A stretch of 64,000 nucleotides of DNA from Mucilaginibacter tolerans (GTDB lineage: Bacteria > Bacteroidota > Bacteroidia > Sphingobacteriales > Sphingobacteriaceae). How positions within the stretch are numbered: position 1 is the stretch's first letter; each line of letters opens with the position of its first letter. The notes under the pieces are model-generated. The model did not search any database, was not told the origin of the DNA, and worked only from the letters and a program-made list of their open reading frames with translations. The DNA lies in assembly GCF_030519375.1 (NCBI RefSeq), contig NZ_JAUMKB010000001.1:62001-126000 (forward strand). Reading direction: 5' to 3'. A program made the translations under genes and the position numbers. This document shows, piece after piece, positions 26,872-35,792 of this stretch.

Positions 26872-27816
26872 ATGAACACTATCATAAAATACAGCAAGTC
26901 AGTTAAACCAATGCGGCACCTGGGTATTGTTATAATGGCTACGGCATTTACGCTAATTGCTACTTATTGCAAGGCACAGCTTATTCCCTACCAGGCCATC
27001 TTTTACCAAAACAGGTACTTGAATAATCCATCTGTCGCTGGTCTCGATAAAGGCCTGAACATCAATTTGGGCTATCTGCAGCAATGGAGCTCTTTCCCGG
27101 GTGCACCCAAGACGCAATCGCTCACGGCGGAATACCTGGCTACAGAAAAGGTAGGTGTAGGATTAAATATTAGTGACAACCAATCGGGTATTTTCCGGCA
27201 AACCCGTATTATGGCAAGCTATGCTTATCATTTGCCGCTGGGCGACCTGAACCAGAAGCTAAACTTCGGGCTGTCACTGGGTATTAACGACCCGAGCTTA
27301 AACTATGATGCCATCGACGGCGATCTAACCGATATTAAAATAGAGCAATACAACCAGCGGGGCCTGTATGTTGATGGTGATCTTGGTTTGTCCTATACCA
27401 GCAATCATTTGTTCATAGAAGGTGTTTTGCCCAACCTGAATACCAATGTTTTTAACCGGCCCGGACAAAGGCCGGATGTTGACCGTACCATATTTTTTAC
27501 TGCGGCCAGCTATAAGTTCGACCTGAATGGTGAAACCGGCGCTTTCTCTCTTGAACCACTTGTTGCCTTTAGGGAGACAAAGGGGTTCGCTGATATATTT
27601 GATGCCGGGTTAAATTTTAAAATGAACAATTATCACCTCGACCTGCAGACCATTTATCACAGCGACAACAATTTTGGCTTCGGAGTAGCCTTCGATCAGC
27701 ATAATTATGCCCTCAACTTTTCATACAACTTATCCACCGGTCCGATTACCAACTACACCAATGGCGCGTTTGAGGTGGGGATTAGGCTGAAGTTGTTTAA
27801 TAAACAATCGAACTGA
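26872..27816 (+). CDS. PorP/SprF family type IX secretion membrane protein
   Basis: A 314-residue outer membrane protein of the PorP/SprF family: N-terminal signal, then the diagnostic YQAIFYQNRYLNNPSVAGL segment and a beta-barrel ending IRLKLF. Members cooperate with T9SS in localising type B substrates. It follows such a substrate by 37 nt, so the two are one operon and probably a cognate pair. Confidence 0.9.
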   Translation: MNTIIKYSKSVKPMRHLGIVIMATAFTLIATYCKAQLIPYQAIFYQNRYLNNPSVAGLDKGLNINLGYLQQWSSFPGAPKTQSLTAEYLATEKVGVGLNISDNQSGIFRQTRIMASYAYHLPLGDLNQKLNFGLSLGINDPSLNYDAIDGDLTDIKIEQYNQRGLYVDGDLGLSYTSNHLFIEGVLPNLNTNVFNRPGQRPDVDRTIFFTAASYKFDLNGETGAFSLEPLVAFRETKGFADIFDAGLNFKMNNYHLDLQTIYHSDNNFGFGVAFDQHNYALNFSYNLSTGPITNYTNGAFEVGIRLKLFNKQSN

Positions 27817-27842
27817 TCCAGAGTCCTCCATTTCCATTTTCA

Positions 27843-27876
27843 GATTTAAATCACCCTGCGGAAGACTTAAACCAGT
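27843..27876. repeat. dispersed hairpin repeat, copy a
   Basis: GATTTAAATCA, CCCTGCGGAAG and ACTTAAACCAGT form one of three copies in the window of a 34-bp imperfect inverted repeat (others at 34795 and 49997), here 27 nt after the PorP gene. Confidence 0.6.
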
Positions 27877-27915
27877 ATGGGGGAACTCTTTTTTAGCCGA
27901 ACTCAGACTGCCATT

Positions 27916-27923
27916 TATTTTTG
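27916..27923 (+). promoter_or_regulatory. possible -7 element TATTTTTG
   Basis: Matches TAnnTTTG 40 nt before the start codon at 27963. No clear -33 TTTG upstream. Confidence 0.3.
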
Positions 27924-27962
27924 ACTACATTGCATTGGAAACCAATACATAAATGGCTAATT

Positions 27963-28445
27963 ATGAAAAAGTTAAAACTGATTTTGATCTTAATTGCTGT
28001 TTTTACGTTACAATTTTCATTTGGACAACAGAAAGTTCCGGACTCTGTTCTTAAAGAGCTGGAAGCTTCAGAATTAAAAATGTTTGATGCTGTACTAAAG
28101 TATGATCCTGAGTTCTGGAAAAATTCAGTATATAAGGACTACATAACCATCAATGCTGATGGAGTTATGCAAACCAAAGAAGTAATAATGGCAGATTCTG
28201 CCAGGAAAAATATGTTCGCGGGTGTGACCTTTAAATTATTTGACAGGAAAGTTCGCGTGTACGGAGATGTAGCCATAATTAATGGACGATCACAATACCT
28301 AATGGGTGACAAAGTACTTGCAGAAGTATACCATACTGAAATATGGATAAAAGAAAATGGAAAGTGGATGTTTGATGGTTGGCATGGTACCTATACTAAA
28401 GAATCACAGGCAGAATTAGAACTCGCAAAAAGGAAGAAAGAATGA
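27963..28445 (+). CDS. secreted DUF4440/NTF2-like protein
   Basis: A 160-residue protein with a signal peptide (MKKLKLILILIAVFTLQFSFGQ). The mature part follows the DUF4440 pattern: helix ELEASELKMFDAVLKYDP, WKNSVYKDYITINADG, and strands VRVYGDVAIINGRS and WHGTYTK. Function unknown. ATG at 27963 begins the signal peptide; the earlier in-frame start is not needed. Confidence 0.8.
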   Translation: MKKLKLILILIAVFTLQFSFGQQKVPDSVLKELEASELKMFDAVLKYDPEFWKNSVYKDYITINADGVMQTKEVIMADSARKNMFAGVTFKLFDRKVRVYGDVAIINGRSQYLMGDKVLAEVYHTEIWIKENGKWMFDGWHGTYTKESQAELELAKRKKE

Positions 28446-28454
28446 TTTCCGGTA

Positions 28455-29002
28455 TTGGAAACTTCGGATTACTTGCCAGGTAGTCTTCAGAGGAGACTAG
28501 CTTTTTTAATTAAATCCGTTAGTCAAATTGATGACTGTGCAAAAAAATTCAAACGTCAAACTAACTATAAAGTTTATCTCACCAATCCCTCTCTTAGAAG
28601 TGCTTTATTTTCACCATTAACAGCCACTGATGACGCTTTTCCGCACATGGTAGAGACTGCTATTTTTGCTCAATGAATGCATCAGATGAATTTTACTCCT
28701 TGGTACGCAAGATGGAAGGATGGTGAAGTAGATTTGGTAGGACTTGACGACAAAAAGTTAAAGCCAAAATGGGCTGTTGAAATCAAATGGTCGAACAGGC
28801 CGTTTTAAAATCCTTATGATGAATTAAAAAGCCTGTTGGATTTTTGTGGCAAAAATAATTTAAAAACCGCTATCGTAACAACGATCGATAAAGGGGGGTT
28901 TAATCTTGCTAACAAGATTGAGCTTATGTTTGTCCAAGTTCGATATATACGTATATTGTGGGCTATAACAGTATCGAGAGTAGAAAGGGAGGGCTATTTT
29001 AA
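28455..29002 (+). pseudogene. remnant of AAA ATPase C-terminal DUF4143 domain
   Basis: Decayed coding DNA. The frame reads KVYLTNPSLRSALFSPLTA, VETAIFAQ, then a TGA (28674) where a Trp is expected. It continues into WARW-like GEVDLVGLD and WAVEIKWSNRPF, is stopped again by TAA (28806), goes on to TAIVTTIDKGG, and shifts frame near 28932 to end SSIYTYIVGYNSIES with TAA at 29000. This is the nuclease-like C-terminal half of ATP-binding DUF4143 proteins; the ATPase half is absent. Confidence 0.75.
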
Positions 29003-29003
29003 T

Positions 29004-29180
29004 ATGTCAGACCATAAAAACCTCAAAGAAGCATCTAACATCTTTCATTCAATAATGAAGGTAACAGCATCCCACAAAAAGGTTGTATGCCCTGTTTGTG
29101 GGTGGCTTAGTAAACCCGTTCCCAGCGAGCCGGGGAAGTATAAGTGTAATAGAGGTCACGAATTTTCAGAAACCCATTGA
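29004..29180 (+). CDS. small zinc-ribbon-like protein
   Basis: A 58-residue protein with Cys29-x2-Cys32 (CPVCGW) and Cys48 followed by GH (CNRGHEF), likely one zinc site. It starts immediately after the pseudogene, preceded by AGGGAGG. No family name recognised. Confidence 0.5.
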   Translation: MSDHKNLKEASNIFHSIMKVTASHKKVVCPVCGWLSKPVPSEPGKYKCNRGHEFSETH

Positions 29181-29202
29181 TAAAAATTAAATTACTTAAA
29201 CC

Positions 29203-29322
29203 ATGTCAAACCAAATAGCACAATTAATTTTTGGAACTTTAACACTTGTTGTCACAGCGGTATTAGGATATACCTGGTGGCTGTTGATTAGAGCGTTAAA
29301 AAAATACCTGCGTCAGAATTAA
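29203..29322 (+). CDS. 39-residue single-span membrane peptide
   Basis: ATG to TAA encodes a 39-residue peptide: one hydrophobic helix (about 8-29, LIFGTLTLVVTAVLGYTWWL) and a basic end (RALKKYLRQN). It follows the zinc-ribbon gene by 22 nt. Layout typical of small membrane proteins; function unknown. Confidence 0.45.
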   Translation: MSNQIAQLIFGTLTLVVTAVLGYTWWLLIRALKKYLRQN

Positions 29323-29430
29323 AGCCTCATGGTCTAATAGGTATATAGTCTCCTCTTCAGACTACCTTCATAAGCTGTTCGCAGTCAGAGGCTACGAACA
29401 GCATGAGCTGGAGCTTTGAATCGAAAAGAC

Positions 29431-30120
29431 TCACTCCTTCACTTTATCCCACATATCGCGGTTAAAGGCTAATACCTTGGTTACATTGCCGGCGCTATCT
29501 TTTGTAAATTTTAGCGGGAAAGGGATCTGCTTATTTAAAAAATCGACATCACTTATCGCTACGAAGTTTATTTCGCGGTTATCCCAAAGTTGTTTAAGTG
29601 TTAAGCCTGTGGCAGTAGCTGTAATTTGCAGGTAGGCATCGTCCTTTTCTTCAAACTTATATTTCCCGGCAAAGGCTTTTAACTGATCGGCGGTAAGGGT
29701 TACTTCCTTTACCGGGACATATTCTTTCACCCTGATCCACTGGTCTCTATCGGCTACCGACAACCCGGTGATGTCGCCCGCATTATTTTTGGAGAAGGTA
29801 ACAGGAATAGTCTCGTCGCCGTCGTCGTCTTTCATTTCAAAACCCATGTCCGATTTACGGGTCAATATAATTTGCCGGTCGCCGTCTATTTGTTTTGCCT
29901 TCAGGGTGGCACCTTCAACGGTGATTTTAAAATAAAAGAATGTATTTACTTTATTTTGATAGATACCTTCAAAGGCCGTAAGGGGCGTTTCGACAGGATT
30001 AATTTTTAACACCGTTGCGGCAACAGCCGGGTGAATGTTAAGGCAACTGAAGGCCACTAATACAAATGCGGTCAGCAATGCAGCCAACCAGCCGGCGGAG
30101 TTTTTCTTAAGGTTGATCAT
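29431..30120 (-). CDS. secreted protein with two DUF3471-like modules
   Basis: A 229-residue protein with a signal peptide ending in AVA (about residue 35). The mature part has two related beta-rich modules: FEGIYQNKVNTFFYFKITV and FAGKYKFEEKDDAYLQITA, each ending with a DRDQWIRVKE or NRDMWDKVKE motif. This resembles lipocalin-like DUF3471 modules. It follows the heptad-repeat genes on the same strand but after a 240-bp gap with a repeat element. Confidence 0.65.
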   Translation of the reverse strand: MINLKKNSAGWLAALLTAFVLVAFSCLNIHPAVAATVLKINPVETPLTAFEGIYQNKVNTFFYFKITVEGATLKAKQIDGDRQIILTRKSDMGFEMKDDDGDETIPVTFSKNNAGDITGLSVADRDQWIRVKEYVPVKEVTLTADQLKAFAGKYKFEEKDDAYLQITATATGLTLKQLWDNREINFVAISDVDFLNKQIPFPLKFTKDSAGNVTKVLAFNRDMWDKVKE

Positions 30121-30229
30121 TTCGATTTTGGTTTAGTTAAAGGCGTAGAAAACAAAGGTTTATTGGAGATATAACGCTGTTGTTGGCGATATATTTTCAT
30201 TCATATAGCTAATTCCGAGAGGTGTGGCA

Positions 30230-30337
30230 AGGTCCCCCTCTTGAGAGGGGCAGGGGTGTGTTCTTCAGCATGGCGTATAAACCCACCCCTCCCACTTCAC
30301 AACCTTCCGCGACCCCTCCCGAGAGGGGAGCTTTAGC
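30230..30337. repeat. GC-rich double-hairpin intergenic element
   Basis: Two hairpins, CCCCTC-TTGA-GAGGGG (30236-30251) and CCCCTC-CCGA-GAGGGG (30314-30329), with complementary AGGGGTGTG and CACCCCTCCC segments between them. This gives an inverted-repeat element of about 100 bp. Single copy here. Confidence 0.5.
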
Positions 30338-30359
30338 CAGAACTACTATTGATTCATAC

Positions 30360-31175
30360 TCACCTCGTTATACTCAACCCGTTAAAATTTCCATTCTCGC
30401 TGTGCCCATGCGCAAATCGCGGATATTTTCTTTTGTATTTACTGAATACGGTTTCGCTCATTTTTTGCCCGTTAACGATCAACTCATCTTCATTCATGCG
30501 TATGGTACGTACCGAGTCCATATTAGGAACAATACGGTCTTTCACCAGGTCGTTCATCATCAGGTCTACCTGGCGCTGGTCTTCTTTAGCCTGTTCCTGA
30601 TCGTATTTTGCCTGCACCTGGTCACGTTTGGCTTGCTCCTGGTCGCGTTTCGCCTGTTCCTGATCACGGGCTGCTTGTTCCTGGTCACGTTTGGCCTGCT
30701 CCTGGTCTTTCCCTGCCTGCTGCTGGTCGCGTTTGGCTTCTTCCTGCTCACTGCGGGCTTGTTCCTGGTCACGTTTGGCCTGCTCCTGGTCGCGCTTTGC
30801 CTGTTCCTGATCTACGCGAGCCTGGGCCTGATCGCGTTTGGCCTGTTCACGGTCGCGTTTTATCTGTGCGCGTATCTCACTTATTACTTCGCTGTACTTG
30901 CCATAGTCGGCAGGCGCTATTTTTTCGCCGTTTACCACCAGCATTGTCGGCTTACCTCCTACCAGTTTCATTTCATATCTGTCGCCCTTCCAATTAGTCT
31001 CAACGTATTCATGCAAAACACCGCCATTATCATTAAAGGTATAGGTGCTATTGCCATATTCTGGGCTGCCGGTTTGTACATAGGCCGTTCTCTTTTTGGC
31101 CTTTTGCTGCGCCATGGCAGCCGTGCTTAGTATAAGCGCGCCTATCAGCAGGGCGCATTTCAATGTAATTTTCAT
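30360..31175 (-). CDS. exported heptad-repeat protein, Asp dialect
   Basis: A 271-residue protein: signal peptide (1-23, ending AMAQ), N-terminal domain (about 25-100) with a MLVVNGEKI motif, then about 14 heptads (106-202) of consensus KRDQEQA. A conserved C-terminal domain (about 203-250, [23 protein letters not shown]) follows, then a tail. The heptads should form a highly charged alpha-helical coiled coil in the periplasm. It is a paralogue of the next upstream gene (31315), and its heptad dialect is shared with the first half of the M56 sensor tail. Start chosen at the signal peptide Met. Function unknown. Confidence 0.8.
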   Translation of the reverse strand: MKITLKCALLIGALILSTAAMAQQKAKKRTAYVQTGSPEYGNSTYTFNDNGGVLHEYVETNWKGDRYEMKLVGGKPTMLVVNGEKIAPADYGKYSEVISEIRAQIKRDREQAKRDQAQARVDQEQAKRDQEQAKRDQEQARSEQEEAKRDQQQAGKDQEQAKRDQEQAARDQEQAKRDQEQAKRDQVQAKYDQEQAKEDQRQVDLMMNDLVKDRIVPNMDSVRTIRMNEDELIVNGQKMSETVFSKYKRKYPRFAHGHSENGNFNGLSITR

Positions 31176-31314
31176 CTTCTGCTTGTTTTTAATAGAATAT
31201 AAACTGTGATACACATGGTTAAGAAAATAGTAATGCAAAACGGTCCCATCATTTCAGATTTTAATGTTCGAGTCAGCAATTATTTAATTATCCAATCTTT
31301 ATAATAAACCGTTA

Positions 31315-32151
31315 TTAATTATTCCTGATTATCCCATCCCGCGAGTAGGTAAACCCGCCCGAAGATTGCTTGCTGTACTTCTCTTTGTATTTTTTGTACA
31401 GCTCGTCCGACTGTTTCACACCGTTCACAGTCATGCCCTCATTATCAAGCCTGAACTCCTTCAGACTATTTTTGTCCGGAATGATCTTGTCGTTCACCAG
31501 GTCTTCGGTAAACTCTTTCATAAAGCGTTCATTGGCCGAGGCTTGTTCCGCATTAAGTTTTGCCTGTTCCCTATTAACCTCGTTCTGCTCCTGGTTACGC
31601 TTCGCCTGCTCTTCGTTGCGAGCTGCCTGTTCGGCATTATGCTTTGCCTGCTCTATGTTCACCCTAACCTGCTCCTGGTTATGCTTCCCCTGTTCGGCAC
31701 TGCGCGCTTGCTGCTCAGCATTCTTTTTAGCCTGAACCTCATTATGCTCAGCCTGCTCTGCATTGCGTTTTGCCTGTTCTTCGTTCACCCTGTCCTGTTC
31801 CTGGTTTCTTTTTGCCTGCCGGGCATTGGCTTTAGCCTGCTCCCTGTTCAATTGCAGTTGAACACGGATAGCTGCTATTGCGCCGGTATATTTTGTCCAG
31901 TCGGCCTCCTGTACTTTCTCACCGTCAACATACAATTCAGTTAGTTTCTCATTCACCAATTCGGCCTTGTACATTTTGCCATCCCTGTGCATTTGTATAT
32001 CCTCTACCTTTTTACCGTCCACGGTATGTATGCGGTCGTAATTGTTGTGTCGATCGTCATCATAAGCCGTTTTAGCCGGCTTTTTTGTTTGTGCCGATAC
32101 GTTTGTTGCAGCCAATAGCATTCCCATTAGCCAAAAATATTTCGCTTTCAT
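31315..32151 (-). CDS. exported heptad-repeat protein, Asn dialect
   Basis: A 278-residue paralogue of the 30360 protein with the same architecture: signal peptide (1-20, VSAQ), N-domain with LYVDGEKV, about 15 heptads (100-207), C-domain (DLVNDKIIPDKNSL, MTVNGVKQ). Consensus of the heptads is KxNxEQA, with Asn where the paralogue has Asp. The same Asn-type heptads form the second half of the M56 tail. Probably periplasmic. Gaps of about 140-155 bp separate it from the flanking genes on the same strand. Confidence 0.8.
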   Translation of the reverse strand: MKAKYFWLMGMLLAATNVSAQTKKPAKTAYDDDRHNNYDRIHTVDGKKVEDIQMHRDGKMYKAELVNEKLTELYVDGEKVQEADWTKYTGAIAAIRVQLQLNREQAKANARQAKRNQEQDRVNEEQAKRNAEQAEHNEVQAKKNAEQQARSAEQGKHNQEQVRVNIEQAKHNAEQAARNEEQAKRNQEQNEVNREQAKLNAEQASANERFMKEFTEDLVNDKIIPDKNSLKEFRLDNEGMTVNGVKQSDELYKKYKEKYSKQSSGGFTYSRDGIIRNN

Positions 32152-32306
32152 TTTTGTTGATTTTAAGTTTAAAAATTAGACAATAAGCTCCTATCCCACC
32201 CGAAGGCAGAATTTAAAAACATGAAATTTGAGATTTATAAGGAGGTCAGTTTCAGTGCTGCGGCTGCGCCTGCCGCTACATCAAACCAACCGGGTTTTTG
32301 CCGTTA

Positions 32307-34064
32307 TTATTCCTGTACGTTTACCTGTTTCTTTTTTGCCTGTTCTTCGTTTTTCTTAGCCTGTTCAGTATTAATACGCTCCTGCTCCCGGTTTCGGACA
32401 TTTTGTATCTCATTCTTCACCGCCTGCGCTACGTTCTTACGGGCCTGCTCGTCATTGTGCTTAGCCTGCTCGCTATTCACTTTGCTTTGCGCATCATTAT
32501 TCACGCGCGTCTGCGCCTCGCTTTTCTTCGCCACTTGTTTATCACGTTCGGCCTGCTCCTGGTCGCGTTTGGCCTGTTCCTGATCCAGGCGTGCCTGTTG
32601 CTGCTCGCGAATAGCTTGTTCCTGGTCTCGCTTTGCCTGTTCCTGATCACGGGCAGCCTGTAGCTGATCTTTCGCCGCCTGATCCTGCTGTATTTTTCCT
32701 TCATGCCGATCGCGCTCTGCCTGCTCCTGGTCGCGTTTGGCCTGATCACGATCCCGCATGGTCTGCTCCTGCTCCCGTTGGCGTTGCTCCAGTTCGGCAG
32801 CTTCGGCTTTTTCCGCCTGTTCCTTTTGCTCCTTTAGTTTGTATTCAGCTGCAGCAGACCTATGGGCCGCAGATGCATATTCCACCGGTGCCTCCGGAAC
32901 ACCCGGTTTTGCTTTAGGCTTGAAAAGAGGTGCTTTTTTAGGTGGATGTGCCCGCATAGCCGGGGGGGAAGGTACACCGGTAAACAATATACTGTTGATA
33001 TTATCCTTCGCGGCCTTATAATCCGCCGTCCTGATCTGCGCGATGGCAGCAGTAGCCACTACCAGCGACAGCACAACGATCCCCATCATAAAAAACACCT
33101 TTTCCGAAGGACCCAGCGTTTCGTTTTTATTACCCATGATGCGGCTCACACGGTGCAGCAAATGGTTCTTCTTGCCCTGGAAGGCCACAGCATAATTTTC
33201 GGCGCTGAGCGAATGCTCTTTAAAGCTGATCAATGCCTGCACAAACTCCCGCTTGTTTTTGGTTTGCTCCAGGGCGATATCGTCGCAGCAGTTTTCACGT
33301 TCATCCCTCAGTAATGACGATATCCACAACAAACCGGGATTAAAGAAGAACACCGTTTCGGCCAGTGTTTGCAGAAAGTTCACCACATAATCATGACGGC
33401 GTATATGTGCCAGTTCATGCAGCAATACCGCCTCCACCTGTTCGGCAGGCAATCCGGCAAGTAATCCGACAGGCATCAGGATCACAGGTTTAAGATGACC
33501 AATCACCATCGGTACTTTTACATAACCCGACTCCAGCAGGCGAACAGCCTTGCTGATCTGCAGCTTTTCGCAAAGCACCTCTACCCTTTGCTGCCAGTTG
33601 GCAGGCGGCGCATAGGTATACCTGTTTTTGGCGCGATGAATATAAACCAGGCTACCCATCATCCGCACCGAACGAAAAACAAACAACACCGACCACAGCA
33701 GTACCACCATTGGCGCATTGGCAGTAAAATAGCCGATACAGGTTTGCGCAAACCGCCGTATGCTTTCGGCATCCAGATGAAATATTTGCGAGGCTTCGCT
33801 GCCGATCGCTCCTGCCAGCGGCGCTATCACCTTTGCAGGAGTATGGTACCACTCCCACACAAAGGTGCAGCCACAGGCCGCTATAAATAATAAAAACTGA
33901 ACCGCAACCAGGTTATACCGCAACCTTGCACCCGACTTTCTGGTCGACAATAATACGATTGCCGTTACCACAGCCAGCAATAAACCCTGCCATAATGAAT
34001 GGATCAGCATCCAGCTGAAGGCCTGTATAATGCGCTGCGCGGCGGTATCAAGGTGGAGGTTCAT
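32307..34064 (-). CDS. M56 (BlaR1/MecR1-like) sensor metalloprotease with heptad tail
   Basis: A 585-residue protein. TM helices lie near 16-40, 50-72, 116-132 and 323-343. The zinc protease motif HELAH is at 216-220, with a further ligand region [10 protein letters not shown] (253-262). In BlaR1 the part after the last TM is an extracytoplasmic beta-lactam sensor. Here it is a Pro-rich linker (about 360-400) and a long helical tail. Residues about 428-507 carry Asp-type heptads (KRDQEQA), residues about 514-580 Asn-type heptads ([14 protein letters not shown]). Each type matches one of the two exported proteins downstream. Presumed role: sense an envelope signal and cleave the BlaI-type repressor encoded upstream. 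Confidence 0.85.
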   Translation of the reverse strand: MNLHLDTAAQRIIQAFSWMLIHSLWQGLLLAVVTAIVLLSTRKSGARLRYNLVAVQFLLFIAACGCTFVWEWYHTPAKVIAPLAGAIGSEASQIFHLDAESIRRFAQTCIGYFTANAPMVVLLWSVLFVFRSVRMMGSLVYIHRAKNRYTYAPPANWQQRVEVLCEKLQISKAVRLLESGYVKVPMVIGHLKPVILMPVGLLAGLPAEQVEAVLLHELAHIRRHDYVVNFLQTLAETVFFFNPGLLWISSLLRDERENCCDDIALEQTKNKREFVQALISFKEHSLSAENYAVAFQGKKNHLLHRVSRIMGNKNETLGPSEKVFFMMGIVVLSLVVATAAIAQIRTADYKAAKDNINSILFTGVPSPPAMRAHPPKKAPLFKPKAKPGVPEAPVEYASAAHRSAAAEYKLKEQKEQAEKAEAAELEQRQREQEQTMRDRDQAKRDQEQAERDRHEGKIQQDQAAKDQLQAARDQEQAKRDQEQAIREQQQARLDQEQAKRDQEQAERDKQVAKKSEAQTRVNNDAQSKVNSEQAKHNDEQARKNVAQAVKNEIQNVRNREQERINTEQAKKNEEQAKKKQVNVQE

Positions 34065-34102
34065 ATTTTGATTGTTGTTAATTACTTGCTTATCTTATAT
34101 CT

Positions 34103-34239
34103 ACTCACCCGGTCATTGCTTTGCTCCACCACCTTCTCTACCGCAGGCGGTAAGGAGGGATAGTTTTATTTTATTTTCTTCCCCCTCTTTATGGCTTGCC
34201 ATAGAGAGGGTTGACCAGCGTAGCGTTGTCGGGGTGAGT
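34103..34239. repeat. 140-bp MITE-like element, copy 1
   Basis: Begins ACTCACCC and ends GGGGTGAGT. It contains the internal palindromes TACCGCAGGCGGTA and TATGGCTTGCCATA. It sits between the BlaI and M56 genes, which normally are contiguous. Other copies at 44672, 48402 and 53429. Confidence 0.75.
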
Positions 34240-34258
34240 CTACTCTGCGACTTCCCGG

Positions 34259-34660
34259 TCACTTCCCATCAAACTCTTTCAACAGCTCCTTTATCTTCTT
34301 CAACTCCTCTGCCGAGGTTTTGTCATTGCCCAGCAAAGCCATCATCAAACTGCTCGGCGACCCGTTATACATCGAGTCGACAAAGCGGCCCAACATGTTG
34401 CCCTTCACCTTATCCTCCTTCAACACCGCACTATAGACGTGCTTCATGGCGCTTTCGTCACGGTCAAGCATCCCTTTTTCTTTCATCACCTGCATCAGCT
34501 TCAGCGTGCTGGTATAAATCACCGCCTCCTTCTGCTCGTTCAGCTTATCGTGCACAAAACGCACAGTCTGCGGGCCATACTGCCACAAAACCTGCAACAC
34601 GTCCATTTCGGTTTTGGTAGGTATTATTTCGGCGGGTGTATCCTTCTTAAACAAACTCAT
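34259..34660 (-). CDS. BlaI/MecI/CopY-family repressor
   Basis: A 133-residue protein: winged helix at the N-terminus (PTKTEMDVLQVLWQYGPQTV, then IYTSTLKLMQVMKEKGMLDR) and a C-terminal dimerisation/cleavage region. It is the standard partner of M56 sensor proteases, which cleave it to derepress the operon. The Met at 34660 starts the conserved part. It is upstream of the M56 gene, separated by a repeat insertion. Confidence 0.9.
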   Translation of the reverse strand: MSLFKKDTPAEIIPTKTEMDVLQVLWQYGPQTVRFVHDKLNEQKEAVIYTSTLKLMQVMKEKGMLDRDESAMKHVYSAVLKEDKVKGNMLGRFVDSMYNGSPSSLMMALLGNDKTSAEELKKIKELLKEFDGK

Positions 34661-34794
34661 AAACCAAAGGTATGTATTAAAAACGTACGTTGCAATAGTT
34701 GAGGTCAAATATTTGAAAAAAAAACACTTATTGTCATGCTGAACTTGTTTCAGTACCCCATCAGAAAGATCTGAGCCATGCTCAATACCCCGAA

Positions 34795-34830
34795 ACTGAT
34801 TTAAGTCACCCTGCGGAAGACTTAAACCAG
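34795..34830. repeat. dispersed hairpin repeat, copy b
   Basis: ACTGATTTAAGTCA, CCCTGCGGAAG and ACTTAAACCAG: second copy of the 34-bp imperfect inverted repeat, upstream of the thioredoxin-like gene. Confidence 0.6.
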
Positions 34831-34869
34831 AGTAGTAGTAATATTTTTCTATATTGGTACAACCAGTTT

Positions 34870-35445
34870 ATGAAAATCTATAAAACCATTGCTATCCGGA
34901 TATTTGTTTGCTCCGTTTTTATTTGCCTATTGCATACCTCCTCATCTAAGGCACAATCCCATCTTGCAAACAACAATACCAGGTACAGATATCTGACGGA
35001 TACCACGTCCGATTTTAATGGCCTTATTAATCAATTCAAAGGAAGAATAATTTATGTGGATATATGGGCCACATGGTGTAGCCCCTGCCGTAATGAGCTC
35101 AGGATGAAAAAAAACATACATGATTTTAAACAATTCGCCGATAAGAACAATATTATTTTACTGTACATCTGCTGTGATAAGAATGGGGACAACTGGAAAC
35201 AGTTTATCGCTGCTAATCAGCTTTCGGGTTATCACATTTTGGTGAATTCTCACATCGATAGCGATTTTCATACTACTTTCTCCAGCGTACAAACCCGAAA
35301 TGGTAAACCAAAGAGAAGCTTTTTCATCCCTCGTCATATGATTATCGATACAGCTGGGCGAGTAGCCGATAGTACGGCAGATAGCCAGGGGGCCGCCGCC
35401 GTATACGCTGCATTAAATAAATTATTAGGTAGATCCACTAAATAA
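34870..35445 (+). CDS. TlpA-like periplasmic thioredoxin
   Basis: A 191-residue protein with a signal peptide (1-29) and a thioredoxin fold with active site Trp-Cys70-Ser-Pro-Cys73 (WATWCSPC), plus a downstream strand LYICCDKNGDNW. Catalyses thiol-disulfide exchange in the periplasm, probably reducing (TlpA/ResA class). Substrate unknown. Confidence 0.85.
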   Translation: MKIYKTIAIRIFVCSVFICLLHTSSSKAQSHLANNNTRYRYLTDTTSDFNGLINQFKGRIIYVDIWATWCSPCRNELRMKKNIHDFKQFADKNNIILLYICCDKNGDNWKQFIAANQLSGYHILVNSHIDSDFHTTFSSVQTRNGKPKRSFFIPRHMIIDTAGRVADSTADSQGAAAVYAALNKLLGRSTK

Positions 35446-35792
35446 GACCTCTCTGTCCGAAGTCACTGACTTCGGATGCTATATGAACGTAGTTTTTAGC
35501 TACACTAAATTCCCCGCGTTAAGGATTGAAACAGATACCGGCCTTGTGGCTAATGCCTGCGCAGTATGAGTGTAAAGACTGACCCCGATAAGAATCGGGG
35601 GAACGCTTAAATTACACCTAAATTTCGATTGAGATCACTACACCTGACTAACCAACTCAGTCTTCGGAAGACTTAAACCGGTGAGGCAGTCTGAGACTAC
35701 AGCCGTACTCATTTGAAGTCACAGCCTTCGAACAACAAATAGATTCTTTTACTATTTTTGAGTAAGGTTCCTTTACTTATCATAAATTCGTT
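35446..35792. repeat. intergenic region with several hairpins
   Basis: No gene seen. Contains TCCGAAGTC-ACT-GACTTCGGA (35456-35476, 11 nt after the TlpA stop, may end that transcript), CCCCGAT-AAGA-ATCGGGG (35583-35600) and a variant of the CTTAAACC repeat near 35660-35700. TATTTTTG at 35753-35760 is a candidate -7 element for the S41 gene. Confidence 0.5.

Noticed and set aside
30222..31130. Long plus-strand open frame opposite the heptad-repeat gene
   Set aside because: Its Leu/Phe/Val-rich periodic product is the reverse reading of the 21-bp heptad repeats, which contain no stops in that frame. The minus-strand protein has a signal peptide and folded domains; this one has none.
31366..32663. 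Several further open plus-strand frames opposite the second heptad gene and the M56 tail
   Set aside because: Same cause: antisense of repeats. No starts, domains or terminators support them.
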